In this document: positions 40,631 to 49,143 of the stretch, in pieces
How the letters are laid out: each line of letters opens with the position of its first letter
Numbering within the stretch: position 1 is the first letter of the stretch
Origin: Nitrososphaerota archaeon
Lineage (GTDB): Archaea; Thermoproteota; Nitrososphaeria; Nitrososphaerales; JACPRH01
Assembly: GCA_023379805.1 (NCBI GenBank)
Contig: JAMCPI010000014.1
Location: 1-64,000 of the forward strand
Length of the DNA stretch: 64,000 nucleotides
Reading direction: 5' to 3'
Translations under genes and position numbers: made by a program
Notes under the pieces: model-generated
The model's database searches: none
Seen by the model: the letters and a program-made list of their open reading frames with translations, nothing else
Told to the model about the DNA's origin: nothing

Positions 40631-40949
40631 TTACCGCGGTGCCTGTGCCTGATATCATCACGACACCCATCTGGAGTCCGAGGTCTGTGGTCTCAATGTC
40701 GAGACCTATTACGGCGTTGGCACCCATCTTCTCAGCTCTTTCCTGCACTCGGCTTATCGTTTCTATTCTAGCTTTCTCCAGCTCAGATGTGAATGCGGTG
40801 ACCTCTCCGCCGAAGGCGCTTTGGAAGCCTGCGATTATTTTTCCTCCGACACCTCTGGTTCTAGGGGTCAGAGCGCTGACGATGCCGAAAACTTTCGTGA
40901 TCCTGTAGCCGGGGACAGTTGGAGTGGTGACTATTAGAAAGTCTGACAT
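40614..40949 (-). CDS. YbjQ/UPF0145-family protein
   Basis: A 111-residue member of the YbjQ (UPF0145, heavy-metal-binding) family. The pattern TTPTVPGYRITKVFGIVSAL, then ARIETISRVQERAEKMGANAVIGLDIETTDL, is diagnostic. It is expected to form a homopentamer-like assembly; the real role is unknown. It is a single gene, overlapping the 3' end of the methionine synthase gene by 17 bp. Confidence 0.9.
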   Translation of the reverse strand: MSDFLIVTTPTVPGYRITKVFGIVSALTPRTRGVGGKIIAGFQSAFGGEVTAFTSELEKARIETISRVQERAEKMGANAVIGLDIETTDLGLQMGVVMISGTGTAVIIEPE

Positions 40950-41135
40950 GTAATTCGCAGTAACTGCTTGACATGTATTAAATATGTTTGTGTTGACGAG
41001 CCGGTTTGACCTTTGTTAAGTGGTTAAAAGCGCTGTAGAAATGGTTGGAGTTCGAAAAATCATTCTTTTTGCTCCATTATTATTTACCTGAGGTCTTATA
41101 CTATTTCCAGCTTCCTGTTCATTGGTTATCTTTCG

Positions 41136-42209
41136 TTGCTTGATAATCCCTTTGACACTGTAATGTTGACAATGGTTGCTGTGGCGGCGATCATTGGTTT
41201 ACGTGTCGTCAGGGATGTTACGTCATCGAGTCGTAAGCGGAGATATGCGCGTGTCGCTAAATGTGTTCTTCTTCTTTCTCTTGTGCTGGGTGTGGTTCTC
41301 TCCTTCTATGAGAGCACTGCGCTGCTGGTTGCTGAAGCAACTGGTATCGTTATTCTGGCTTCTGCGATTTACTACAGTGTGATTGGAAGCAGGTTGGTGT
41401 CGCACTCGAATCTGCGGGGCTTATGGCTTCCGAGCGAGGTTATGAAGGATTGGTTTCTGTACATCTCTATCTTCGCAGCAGTTATCGGGGTCTCTTCAGG
41501 TGTCCTGTCAGTTGTTCTCCCCTACTTCTTTAGCTCTCTTTCTGTGCCGGTTACAGTCTCGACTATCTACGCAAGTATCTCTGTTTTATCAGCGCTCTTC
41601 GCCTTCACTGTTCTTACGCCGGAGAAAACCACGATTATCGGACTTGTTTACGCGTTCGCCTTCGTTACGAGGCGGTTCTCAGCGGACAAGGAGTTCTATA
41701 TTGAGGACATAGATTTTGAGAAGATTGTGACCAACACGACCAACAGTGAGTTTGATGTTAGAGAAGCACTTGAATCTCTTGTGAAGCAGGGCTTCGCGGT
41801 AAAGCAGTCACCCACCCCGATGGGGAGAGTCCGTTTCAAGATCAACATTTACGGCTCGAAGTACCTTGAGGTGTGCTGGACTGAGACGCTTATCCGCATC
41901 TCGCGGCAGAAAGATAGGTTGGAGAAGACCCTCGCATATGTTGAGCATCGGTTGAAGAGCCTTGACGCTTCTGGAAGCCGAATCGTCTCCAAGGCCTTTG
42001 AGGAGATTGAGATGCAGAAGAAGGTGCTTAACCGGCTTCGTGAAGACTACGGGATGGCTGTCGGCGACTCTTGGTATCAGAAGACGATTCTAAGAATAGA
42101 GTGGCTGGAAGCAGGGTTTAAAGAAGCTGAGGTGCACTATCAGAAGAAAGAGGTTCAAAGCAAACCTGCAAGCAAACCGAGTCCGAACAGCGGCTATAAA
42201 CAACAGTAG
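41136..42209 (+). CDS. unrecognised membrane protein with a cytosolic winged-helix-like and coiled-coil part
   Basis: A 357-residue protein with about six N-terminal hydrophobic segments (residues ~8-28, 43-60, 63-83, 107-130, 137-158, 163-178). A soluble half follows: residues ~190-235 (DFEKIVTNTTNSEFDVREALESLVKQGFAVKQ..MGRVRFKI) look like a winged-helix turn, and ~240-335 is a charged helical coiled-coil. I do not recognise a family. The membrane-plus-DNA-binding-like arrangement would fit a membrane-bound regulator or receptor, but this is inference. It starts at TTG 41136 and is alone on its strand. Confidence 0.65.
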   Translation: MLDNPFDTVMLTMVAVAAIIGLRVVRDVTSSSRKRRYARVAKCVLLLSLVLGVVLSFYESTALLVAEATGIVILASAIYYSVIGSRLVSHSNLRGLWLPSEVMKDWFLYISIFAAVIGVSSGVLSVVLPYFFSSLSVPVTVSTIYASISVLSALFAFTVLTPEKTTIIGLVYAFAFVTRRFSADKEFYIEDIDFEKIVTNTTNSEFDVREALESLVKQGFAVKQSPTPMGRVRFKINIYGSKYLEVCWTETLIRISRQKDRLEKTLAYVEHRLKSLDASGSRIVSKAFEEIEMQKKVLNRLREDYGMAVGDSWYQKTILRIEWLEAGFKEAEVHYQKKEVQSKPASKPSPNSGYKQQ

Positions 42210-42216
42210 TAACAGA

Positions 42217-42366
42217 TTATTTGCTTACCTGTAGCATCAGCTGCTCACCTTCGCGAGTGAACTGAGAGTTGAAGATACGGGAGCGGCTGAGCATCTTTGA
42301 GCAGATATCATCGGCTTGACTTCTTGCAGCAAGGTTAACCTGAAAGTTAGAGATTAGAACCGGCAC
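42217..42366 (-). CDS. small 49-residue protein following the CapA-like gene
   Basis: From GTG 42366 to TAA 42219-42217, encoding MPVLISNFQVNLAARSQADD and a further 29 residues. AGGAGGTG (42380-42373) lies 6 nt before the GTG and overlaps the CapA-like stop codon, so translation coupling is likely. The composition is ordinary (mixed charged and Ser/Arg, amphipathic helix likely) with no membrane span or motif I know. It could be a partner of the CapA-like protein. Confidence 0.5.
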   Translation of the reverse strand: MPVLISNFQVNLAARSQADDICSKMLSRSRIFNSQFTREGEQLMLQVSK

Positions 42367-42378
42367 AAGTCGCACCTC

Positions 42379-43206
42379 CTAGATGCGACCGCCTTCGAAT
42401 GTCACCAGATAGAGAAAAGACTGATCATTCCTGAGATCCGGATCAACTGCGTAGTCGTCCACAAAGTCGCCGGTATCGTAAAGAATCAGCCGCCCATTGT
42501 GAACCTCAACCCCTTGAAAGATGTGCGCGCTGTGGCCGAAGAAGACATCAACACCTATATCGGTCACAGCTCGAGCGAACATCTGAAACTCTTCAGTCGG
42601 GAACTCCCGCATATTTGGACCCCAGTGCATAGAGAGGATTACATAGTCGGCTCCAGCAACCCGCATAGACATTACCGACTGCTCCACCGATTTTAACGCC
42701 TGCTCACCTGCATCCACAGGCATGTAGTTGATGCCGGGCTTTGTTTCGGTAGCAGCCCACTCTGGAGGGTGGTCTGCGAACGCCGCGACACCGATTTTTG
42801 TATCTCGTTTTCGCATGATAGCGGGTTTAGAGGCGGCTGCTAGGTTTTGTCCTGCGCCTACGTGCGCTATGCCGTTTTGATTCAGTCTGTTGAGCATGTC
42901 GAGTAGCGCTTCTTCTTGGAAGTCTAGGGAGTGGTTGTTGGCGTTTGATGCGAAGTCGATGTTGGCTGTTTGCAGTGTGAAGGCGGCGTCAGGATCGGCT
43001 CTGAAGTAGAAGACCTTTGGAGTTGCAGTCCATTTACTTCCTTTGTCTGAGATTACGCATTCTAGATTGATGATTCGTATATCTGCCCTTCTGAGTGTGT
43101 CGAGCGTGTTGCCCCAGACGTATCTGTAGCCGTCGAAGTTGAGGACTCTGTTTACTAGTCTGCCAAGCATCACGTCGCCTGCGAAGGCCAGGGTTACTGC
43201 GGTCAT
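42379..43206 (-). CDS. CapA-family metallophosphoesterase-like protein
   Basis: A 275-residue protein of the CapA/poly-gamma-glutamate (PGA_cap) family, a branch of calcineurin-like phosphoesterases. Motifs: FAGDVMLGR at the start (metal-binding GDxM), NLECVIS, SNANNHSLDF (NNH), SMHWGPNMRE (HWG), GHSAHIFQG (GHxH). No signal peptide is seen, so this is probably a cytosolic relative rather than a capsule enzyme; the substrate is unknown. It ends just before the 49-residue gene, which appears cotranscribed. Confidence 0.85.
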   Translation of the reverse strand: MTAVTLAFAGDVMLGRLVNRVLNFDGYRYVWGNTLDTLRRADIRIINLECVISDKGSKWTATPKVFYFRADPDAAFTLQTANIDFASNANNHSLDFQEEALLDMLNRLNQNGIAHVGAGQNLAAASKPAIMRKRDTKIGVAAFADHPPEWAATETKPGINYMPVDAGEQALKSVEQSVMSMRVAGADYVILSMHWGPNMREFPTEEFQMFARAVTDIGVDVFFGHSAHIFQGVEVHNGRLILYDTGDFVDDYAVDPDLRNDQSFLYLVTFEGGRI

Positions 43207-43346
43207 TACATGTTGACTCTGTTAGTTGTATTTAATGTGGTGTACCTATAAAGTGGTGATAAATTATTTGACAAGCTTCGTTATGCGTCTTGTCTATTCT
43301 TCTTCGCCCTGATACGTAAAAGGTTTTTGCAGGCCCATAAATTCCT

Positions 43347-43994
43347 ATGGGCGATTTTGCCAAGAGTTGGCATAGCGACGGCAAGCCTGTATTGTCTAGG
43401 GTGAAGGATCGGGTTTCACCTAACGATCCTTTGAAGCCCAAGATTATAGAGGCTGAAAGGCTTATCAAAGTTCAGATGAGCCACATCGACCAAGCTCTTG
43501 CCAGAATCGCTAGTAGAGACGCGGCTATTTTTCAAAGGGTAGTTTCTTCGCTTCAGAAGAAGGATATTCAACGTGCTGCGCTCTACGCGAATGAACTTTC
43601 AGAGGTTAGGAAGCTCGGGAAACTCGTCACCCAAGCTAAACTTGCTCTTGAGCAGGTGGTTCTGAGGCTAGACACTATTCAGGATATCGGTGATGCAGTA
43701 ACAGTCATTTCGCCGGTTATGTCGGTGGTTAGAAGCGTCGGTTCGGACCTCACCAACATAATGCCTAATGCTCAGGGTGAGATAGGTGAAATCAACAACA
43801 TCCTCAGCGATATTCTTGTCAATGCTGGAAGCCTAAGCGGCGAAAGACAGATCAACACCGAGACAAGCAGCGAAGAGGCTGACAGGATACTGGACGAAGC
43901 CTCATCCCTTGCAGAGGAACGGATGAGAGACCTCTTCCCCGAGGTAGTCAACAAACCGGTACAGCAGAAGCAGCGCGAACCGTTAGACATCTAA
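43347..43994 (+). CDS. cdvB: ESCRT-III/CdvB-like (Snf7 family) protein
   Basis: A 215-residue helical protein of the Snf7 superfamily. The core runs from residues ~25-135: KPKIIEAERLIKVQMSHIDQALARIASRD, then FQRVVSSLQKKDIQRAALYANELSEVRKLGKLVTQAKLALEQVVLRLDTI, and the acidic C-terminal half ends in short segments suited to binding the CdvC/Vps4 ATPase. In TACK archaea these filaments constrict the membrane during division and vesicle budding. CdvA and CdvC are not in the window, so this is a dispersed paralogue. The start is ATG 43347. Confidence 0.88.
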   Translation: MGDFAKSWHSDGKPVLSRVKDRVSPNDPLKPKIIEAERLIKVQMSHIDQALARIASRDAAIFQRVVSSLQKKDIQRAALYANELSEVRKLGKLVTQAKLALEQVVLRLDTIQDIGDAVTVISPVMSVVRSVGSDLTNIMPNAQGEIGEINNILSDILVNAGSLSGERQINTETSSEEADRILDEASSLAEERMRDLFPEVVNKPVQQKQREPLDI

Positions 43995-44102
43995 ACTCAA
44001 GCAGATGGTCTAGCAGAGAAAATAAGCTGTAACAGCAGGTAGGCACTCAGCTGGTTGGCTAGTGAACTTTAAATTGCTAGCCAATGTCGTTTATCCCACA
44101 GC

Positions 44103-44729
44103 ATGAAGATTTTGCCGAGAGAGCACGGGGCTACGGTTATCTGGTTTGTGTCGGTGCTTGCATCTATACTGGTTATTGCCGCTATTCCATCACCTTCGTT
44201 TCTAATTCTTTTTCTCGCGGTGTCAATCGCGGTCTTGTTGTCGGCTGGGCAGCTCACAAGTCATTCTCATACGTTGATTCGTGTTCAGCGTAACCGGTTT
44301 TTTCTGCCGATTCTTTCGAGCAGCTTAACGCTCATTATGCCTTTGGGGGAACTCATTATGCTCGGGGCTTTATCCGGTAGAGTTCTCGCCGCTTGGTTGC
44401 TTCTTTTCACTTATACCGTTGTCAGTGTCTCGCTGATACAGTCGAAGGTTCAAGGCTTCCTTAAAGGAGAAGCAGCGTCCTCGAAACATATTGTTGTTCC
44501 GGGTCTAGTTGTGCTAGCTGGAGAAGGATTATTGTTTGCTTCGGCTGGGATTTTTCATGCCGCCGTTGTTTTTTCGCTCACGCCGCTGCTGGTTATGTGG
44601 ATCTATCTGAGTCGACGCAGGGTGGGAGAGAAGAGCAGTCGGATGAAGGTGATTAAGGGAGTCGGTTTTCAGCAGACAGGTAACATGATTGCGTTTATCA
44701 TAATATTGGCGATAGTCACACGACTTTAG
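44103..44729 (+). CDS. YwiC-like membrane protein
   Basis: A 208-residue polytopic protein with about 6-7 helices. The start MKILPREHGATVIWFVSVLAS is the PREHGA signature of the YwiC-like family, which is found in bacteria and archaea and has no defined biochemical role. TTTAAATT at 44068-44075 predicts transcription near 44097 and a very short leader to ATG 44103. The C-terminal end has a QQTGN motif followed by a final hydrophobic helix. Function unknown. Confidence 0.8.
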   Translation: MKILPREHGATVIWFVSVLASILVIAAIPSPSFLILFLAVSIAVLLSAGQLTSHSHTLIRVQRNRFFLPILSSSLTLIMPLGELIMLGALSGRVLAAWLLLFTYTVVSVSLIQSKVQGFLKGEAASSKHIVVPGLVVLAGEGLLFASAGIFHAAVVFSLTPLLVMWIYLSRRRVGEKSSRMKVIKGVGFQQTGNMIAFIIILAIVTRL

Positions 44730-44799
44730 TTCAGCCTGCAGCACCGATTAATCTGCATGTGTATGGATGTCTTGTCTTGCATCGGTTGAGCTGGATGAT

Positions 44800-46443
44800 T
44801 TAGGCCTCTAGGTTTGTTAGGAATTTTTCGACTCCGTGTTTGCAGTATCTGTAGGAGAGGTATGATAGTACAGTTCCGATTAGGATGCTGATAGGTAGTG
44901 CGATTGTTAGGTCGAATGTGAAGGGCGGTGCGGGTCCTCTGATGCCTCCTGTGGAGATTATGGTTAGCCCGATTGGTACGAAGGTGGCGAGCGCGAATAT
45001 TCCGCCGATAATGAAACCTATTATGAAGCCTTTGAAGGTGATGTATCGGCTTCTTGTGCCGATGGTGAAGTCAGGGTATCTTACGGCTATTCCGAGTCCT
45101 ATGAAGCTTTCAATTTCGACTACAAGCATGCTGGCTATTATTGTTGCTGCGATGATGGGAAGGGGCATCGGGTCGACGGTTTGGAAGATTATGGTTATGG
45201 CCAGAGTGGCTACGATCGAAATTAGCCAGGTTGGGAGAAGCTTGCCTTTGATGAGTGAGCCTGCTTTGATAGGTAGCATGCGGAGGTTGACCACAGCCTT
45301 GCCTTCCTGTCCTATTGTTATTGATGCGAGCATCAGCGTAGTTATGTAGGGTATCATCGCCATTAGAAAGAAGCCTGGTGATCTGCCTGCGTAGTCCGAT
45401 GGTGAGAAAAGGGTGGGGGCTGTCATGGATATTACGAACAATATGGGGATAGCGATGAATCTAGCTAGGTCTCGACGCCTCACAAGAGCCCTGAACTCCT
45501 TCAGCGCGATAGCGGCCTCTTGGGGAGTGAAGGCTAATCCTAGGATTGATGGTGTGCGTGCTGCGTATTTTGTTGATGACTCGATTACGATTGACACAGG
45601 GGATGGAGACCAATATCTTTGACGAAGATAGGAGGCTGAGAAAAAGATAGTGAAGACGAAGATGAATGATAGGGCTGAGAAGGTCGCTACTGCCGGGAGG
45701 TTGAGCTGGATTAGGTTTGTTATCGCAACTGAAGGCCAGACCATTGGAACAAACCACGCGAGCTCTACGCCGCCTACCAAGATGCTTAGCACATTGAATA
45801 GTATGTAGGGGCTGAAGGCCATCTGGATTACCACGAAGAGGATGACTACCAGTACCAGCCTTGATATGATCGCGAACTTGCCGCTTCGCCGGTAGACCGT
45901 AGATGAGACTCTGTTCACTGCGGCTCTCAGGATCTCTATGATTAATGCGCCTAGTATGAGGGCGAGCAGTGAGAAGATTACTGTAACCGGCCAGACGCGG
46001 ATTAAATCAAACTGCAACGCTAAGGGCAGAGCGATGCCGACACCGAATGCCAAGAGAAATGAGTAGGCTGAGACCACTGACACTGTTGAGGCGGCGACAT
46101 ATTCTCGTGGTGAGATTGGAAGCCAGTTGACGGCTTCGCTTGACGATACGCCTGAGCCTTGACCTAGCTCGAAAAGGATGCCGGCCACTATGATGCCTGA
46201 TGTCAGCAGTAATGGTAGTCCGACCAGTGTCTGCCAAGCCAGAGGCTTAACCAAGGTCAGCAGATCTTCGGGGAAGAGCGGCAGTAGAAATTGAAGAAGC
46301 ATGAATGGTGCTGCGAATACGATTGCGTCGATGAGTATCATGATTTTGAGCTGCATGAAACGGCCTAATCCGCCGGGGCGACCGGCTCGGAAGTATGATT
46401 TGAAGAGGATTGAGGAGAGGGCGGAGATGGCTGATAGCCTCAT
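44800..46443 (-). CDS. ABC-2-type transporter permease
   Basis: A 547-residue membrane protein with about 12 predicted helices in two halves, the size of one-polypeptide dimeric export permeases. There is no substrate signature. It overlaps the ATPase gene stop by 4 bp (46440-46443) and is translated with it. The helices follow the ABC-2 exporter pattern with a central cytosolic region (residues ~270-310, RQRYWSPSPVSIVIESSTKYAA). The exported substrate, drug or lipid or peptide, is unknown. Confidence 0.78.
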   Translation of the reverse strand: MRLSAISALSSILFKSYFRAGRPGGLGRFMQLKIMILIDAIVFAAPFMLLQFLLPLFPEDLLTLVKPLAWQTLVGLPLLLTSGIIVAGILFELGQGSGVSSSEAVNWLPISPREYVAASTVSVVSAYSFLLAFGVGIALPLALQFDLIRVWPVTVIFSLLALILGALIIEILRAAVNRVSSTVYRRSGKFAIISRLVLVVILFVVIQMAFSPYILFNVLSILVGGVELAWFVPMVWPSVAITNLIQLNLPAVATFSALSFIFVFTIFFSASYLRQRYWSPSPVSIVIESSTKYAARTPSILGLAFTPQEAAIALKEFRALVRRRDLARFIAIPILFVISMTAPTLFSPSDYAGRSPGFFLMAMIPYITTLMLASITIGQEGKAVVNLRMLPIKAGSLIKGKLLPTWLISIVATLAITIIFQTVDPMPLPIIAATIIASMLVVEIESFIGLGIAVRYPDFTIGTRSRYITFKGFIIGFIIGGIFALATFVPIGLTIISTGGIRGPAPPFTFDLTIALPISILIGTVLSYLSYRYCKHGVEKFLTNLEA

Positions 46444-47204
46444 ATTTTGAGGGCCTCAACGATCTTAGCGGCGTCTTCTCCTCCGGTTAACTTGAGGAAG
46501 ATGTCTTCAAGGTTTGAGCCGGAGAGGCCTGCCTGTGACCTGAGGTCCTGCATTGAGCCTTCCGCTATAACGGTGCCTTCGTTCAGAATCGTTACGTTGC
46601 TGCATATTGCCTCAGCGATTTCAAGCACGTGTGTGCTGAATAGAATGGCGACGCCTTCGTTCGCCAACCGGTTGAGAAGATCCTTCACTATCCTCGCTGA
46701 TCGTGGGTCAAGCCCGTTCAGAGGCTCGTCTAGGATGAGGATTTTCGGTCTATGCAGCAGGGCGGCGGTTATAGCTATCTTCTGCTTCATTCCTTGAGAA
46801 AAACCGCTCATAACAACATTCACGTTTTTCTCCATCTGCAAAGCTCTGATGATCTCTTCGACTCGTTGCTGCCTGACCTTAGGCTCGATTCCGTAGGCGA
46901 CACCGACGAAGTCAAGGTACTCAGCCGCTGTTAGATACTCGTATAGATAGGGTGACTCGGGAACGTAGCCGATTAATTGTCGTGAGACCACAGGTTTCTC
47001 CTCGACATCTAGATCGTAGATTTTGATGTTGCCTGAGTCTGGTTTCAACAGGCCCAGAATCATCTTCATTGTTGTGCTTTTGCCTGAGCCGTTCGGGCCT
47101 AGAAGGCCTTTGATTTCGCCTTCCTTAACGGTTAGGGAAAGGTTCTGCACAGCCTTTACCGGGCCGAAGGATCTGCTTACCGATTCAACCTTGACCGCGT
47201 CCAA
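46440..47204 (-). CDS. ABC exporter ATP-binding protein
   Basis: A 254-residue cytosolic ATPase. Walker A is GPNGSGKST in LLGLLGPNGSGKSTTMKMILG, the Q-loop YVPESPYLYEYL, the signature SGFSQGMKQK (a variant of LSGGQ), Walker B KILILDEPLNGLD and the switch His in FSTHVLEIA. The G..QGMKQK form is common in CcmA/DrrA-like exporters. It is the first gene of the pair with the permease downstream. Confidence 0.92.
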   Translation of the reverse strand: MDAVKVESVSRSFGPVKAVQNLSLTVKEGEIKGLLGPNGSGKSTTMKMILGLLKPDSGNIKIYDLDVEEKPVVSRQLIGYVPESPYLYEYLTAAEYLDFVGVAYGIEPKVRQQRVEEIIRALQMEKNVNVVMSGFSQGMKQKIAITAALLHRPKILILDEPLNGLDPRSARIVKDLLNRLANEGVAILFSTHVLEIAEAICSNVTILNEGTVIAEGSMQDLRSQAGLSGSNLEDIFLKLTGGEDAAKIVEALKI

Positions 47205-47524
47205 GCTGAATCACCTAACCATTAGACGGATTGTTGGTGCAAACCTTTGATTGGGATGGAAGTATTGCAGAGGGATCAACACAGTAATCTTCTACATGTT
47301 ACTATATTTACTGTTCGCATGTTAGGTGCGAGCTCAGAACTCAAGATCATGCTCATCTTTTTGATGCCAAGACGCCGTTGAACGCTTGACGCGCTTAACG
47401 AATTATCTTGATCATCAATTTTCACAAGGGCTAGCCTCTTCACTGCTCGCAGTTAGTAGAAAGCATAATAAACGTAAATAAGGGATGCGGTGAAAAGAAG
47501 GATGTTGGGGCGTAGGTAAGAGAA
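47205..47524. other. intergenic region without a recognised gene
   Basis: 320 bp between the divergent ABC ATPase and the 174-residue gene. I see AT-rich promoter-like sequence (ATAATAAACG.. about 47466) but no ORF with a good start and no inverted repeat worth calling. Confidence 0.5.
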
Positions 47525-48049
47525 ATGGTGCACATTGATACTACGGCTTCGCTTGAATCATTCAGGTGGTTCCTGATCAATAGTACTTGCATGTCGTTCA
47601 TACCGGAGGGGTACCTTAGGGATCCTGAGGTTTTTCCTGAGAAGGAGGGAGATGCTGGATCGATCTATGTGGAGGCGGCTGACAAGGTTACTTTGAAGAA
47701 GATACGGATGATTAACTTCATCAACGCTAAGGATGTGCTCGGCATCATTTACACCTCTAAGAGTGGGAATACGAATTTGAAGTGGCGTCAGACTCGTGAG
47801 AAGACTGGTAGGGTTATTGGTGAGGCGTCAGCTAACTCTCTGGTGAATCTTCTGGCTGCGCGTGTTATTACGAAGGAGTATGCCGACGAGCTGGCTAACA
47901 TCAAGCCTCAGGAGGAAGAGGGTGAGCTGCAGCGGAAGAAGAAGGAGTCTAAAGAGGAGGAGTGGAGTCTTGATGAAGACGACCAAGATTCATCCACTTC
48001 CGAAATTCCGGGGTTGGAGGGTTCTCTTCAAACATCCGACGACGTTTAG
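47525..48049 (+). CDS. unrecognised conserved-looking protein with an acidic C-terminus
   Basis: A 174-residue soluble protein I do not recognise. Residues 1-130 look folded (HIDTTASLESFRWFLINS, IRMINFINAKDVLGIIYTSKSGNTNLKWRQ, EASANSLVNLLAARVITKEYADEL). Residues ~130-174 are low-complexity and acidic (EEEGELQRKKKESKEEEWSLDEDDQDSS), probably disordered. Its last 101 bp overlap the 3' end of the UPF0282 gene on the other strand, and the low-complexity tail lies in this overlap. GTAGG upstream of ATG 47525 is a weak ribosome site. Alternative: an intact gene whose tail is shared by chance extension of the frame. Confidence 0.5.
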   Translation: MVHIDTTASLESFRWFLINSTCMSFIPEGYLRDPEVFPEKEGDAGSIYVEAADKVTLKKIRMINFINAKDVLGIIYTSKSGNTNLKWRQTREKTGRVIGEASANSLVNLLAARVITKEYADELANIKPQEEEGELQRKKKESKEEEWSLDEDDQDSSTSEIPGLEGSLQTSDDV

Positions 48050-48923
48050 CCTCTAGAAGCCTGTTCTCAAGCCCAAGATGCTCCGCGAAGGTGCGGAGGC
48101 GGTTTCCGTTCTTCTCAGCTACTTCAGCTAAGCGGTGAGTCTCTTCGAGGCCCTTCTCGTTTCTAAGTATGTGGTGGTCAAGCAGAGTAAGCGGTATCTT
48201 TTCGGCAATAACTTTTAGATTCTCAAGCCCCTGCGTGAGGGTTTTCTCGTCTATCTGCCAGCCTGCGAGGTAGAGCGGAGGTCCCCCGATGATTAGGGTG
48301 GATGGTTTCTTTGCGAGTATCCGGTTTAGGCTGTGCTCGGACACCGGGCCCTGCACGTCTGGGTAGAAGGCTACTGTTTCGTCTCCTGATGTGATTTCGA
48401 CCCCGATGATGAATCCTAGTTGGCCGCCTTCTTCACCGTGGGCGAGGGGTTCGGTGAAGGTGATTTCGGTTCCTCCTGTACGGTAGGTTTGGGAGTCTGA
48501 GTAGGTTATTGTTGAGGTGAAGTCTGAGGCGATTTTGCTGAAGATGTATCCGCGTTGACGTTGACTTGAGTTGATGTGGCTCCTGTAATCTTTGGCGTAC
48601 ACGGTTTTGCCGCTGTAAATCTTCTCAGCCTCGGCTTTGCTGCTCCAAGTCCATTTGGCTTCTAGGTTGCTCCAAGTAGCGGTGTAATGGTCGAAGTGGT
48701 AGTGGGAGATTGTGACGGCGTCAGCCTTTTCAGCGTAGCGGCGGATCTTCTCCCGAGAGTCCCTGAGAGCTTCGTACTCCAGGGGGTGAGGAGTCAAACC
48801 GAACCTTTGACCCAGAGATACGCCGGCGTCAAGCAGAATCCGGGTGTCCGGGGTCTCAACAAAGACGCAGAGAGACCTCACGCCTAGGGACTCGCTGCAT
48901 AAAGGAGTAAATGTGATCGCCAA
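47949..48923 (-). CDS. UPF0282-family metallo-beta-lactamase-fold hydrolase
   Basis: A 324-residue cytosolic hydrolase with the metallo-beta-lactamase fold. Metal-binding motif: ISHYHFDHYTATW (HxHxDH) near residues 73-78; a further His in EPLAHGEEGGQLG, an Asp in FYPDVQGPV and a late His in LLDHHILRNEKGLEETHRL. The UPF0282 family is archaeal and its substrate is unknown. The last ~34 residues (RRRMFEENPPTPEFRKWMNLG..) reach into the convergent 174-residue gene and look less family-like. The start is at 48923, facing the small unit copy 2 region. Confidence 0.8.
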   Translation of the reverse strand: MAITFTPLCSESLGVRSLCVFVETPDTRILLDAGVSLGQRFGLTPHPLEYEALRDSREKIRRYAEKADAVTISHYHFDHYTATWSNLEAKWTWSSKAEAEKIYSGKTVYAKDYRSHINSSQRQRGYIFSKIASDFTSTITYSDSQTYRTGGTEITFTEPLAHGEEGGQLGFIIGVEITSGDETVAFYPDVQGPVSEHSLNRILAKKPSTLIIGGPPLYLAGWQIDEKTLTQGLENLKVIAEKIPLTLLDHHILRNEKGLEETHRLAEVAEKNGNRLRTFAEHLGLENRLLEAKRRRMFEENPPTPEFRKWMNLGRLHQDSTPPL

Positions 48924-48956
48924 GCCAAGCAGGATGATAGATTAGGAGGTAATAAA

Positions 48957-49052
48957 ATGTGGTGGGCTAACAACCACCCAGCAACTCACCAGCTTATCTT
49001 GAGCATCTGTTTGCTAGTACGCGCTCGTGCGCCGGCACCAGTGCTGCCGTAG
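48957..49052 (+). CDS. possible 31-residue leader-like ORF
   Basis: An ATG at 48957 follows AGGAGGT (48944-48950) by 6 nt, a near-perfect Shine-Dalgarno, and opens MWWANNHPATHQLILSICLL followed by VRARAPAPVLP to TAG 49050-49052. It runs through the first part of the conserved block of small unit copy 2. Copy 1 has no such ORF. It may be chance or a leader peptide. Confidence 0.25.
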   Translation: MWWANNHPATHQLILSICLLVRARAPAPVLP

Positions 49053-49075
49053 TCCGAGGGGGGGAGGTTTAAAAA
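49025..49075 (+). promoter_or_regulatory. conserved upstream block and TATA box, small unit copy 2
   Basis: The block 49025-49065 begins TCGTGCGCCGGC and matches copy 1 at 35 of 41 positions with no gap. TTTAAAAA at 49068-49075 follows at the same offset, giving a predicted start near 49098. Confidence 0.6.
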
Positions 49076-49143
49076 GCATTGAAGGAGTTGCATTGTTCCA
49101 GCTTTTGCTTAACAGGACATGCCTTAGAGGTATTCGCTGCTGG

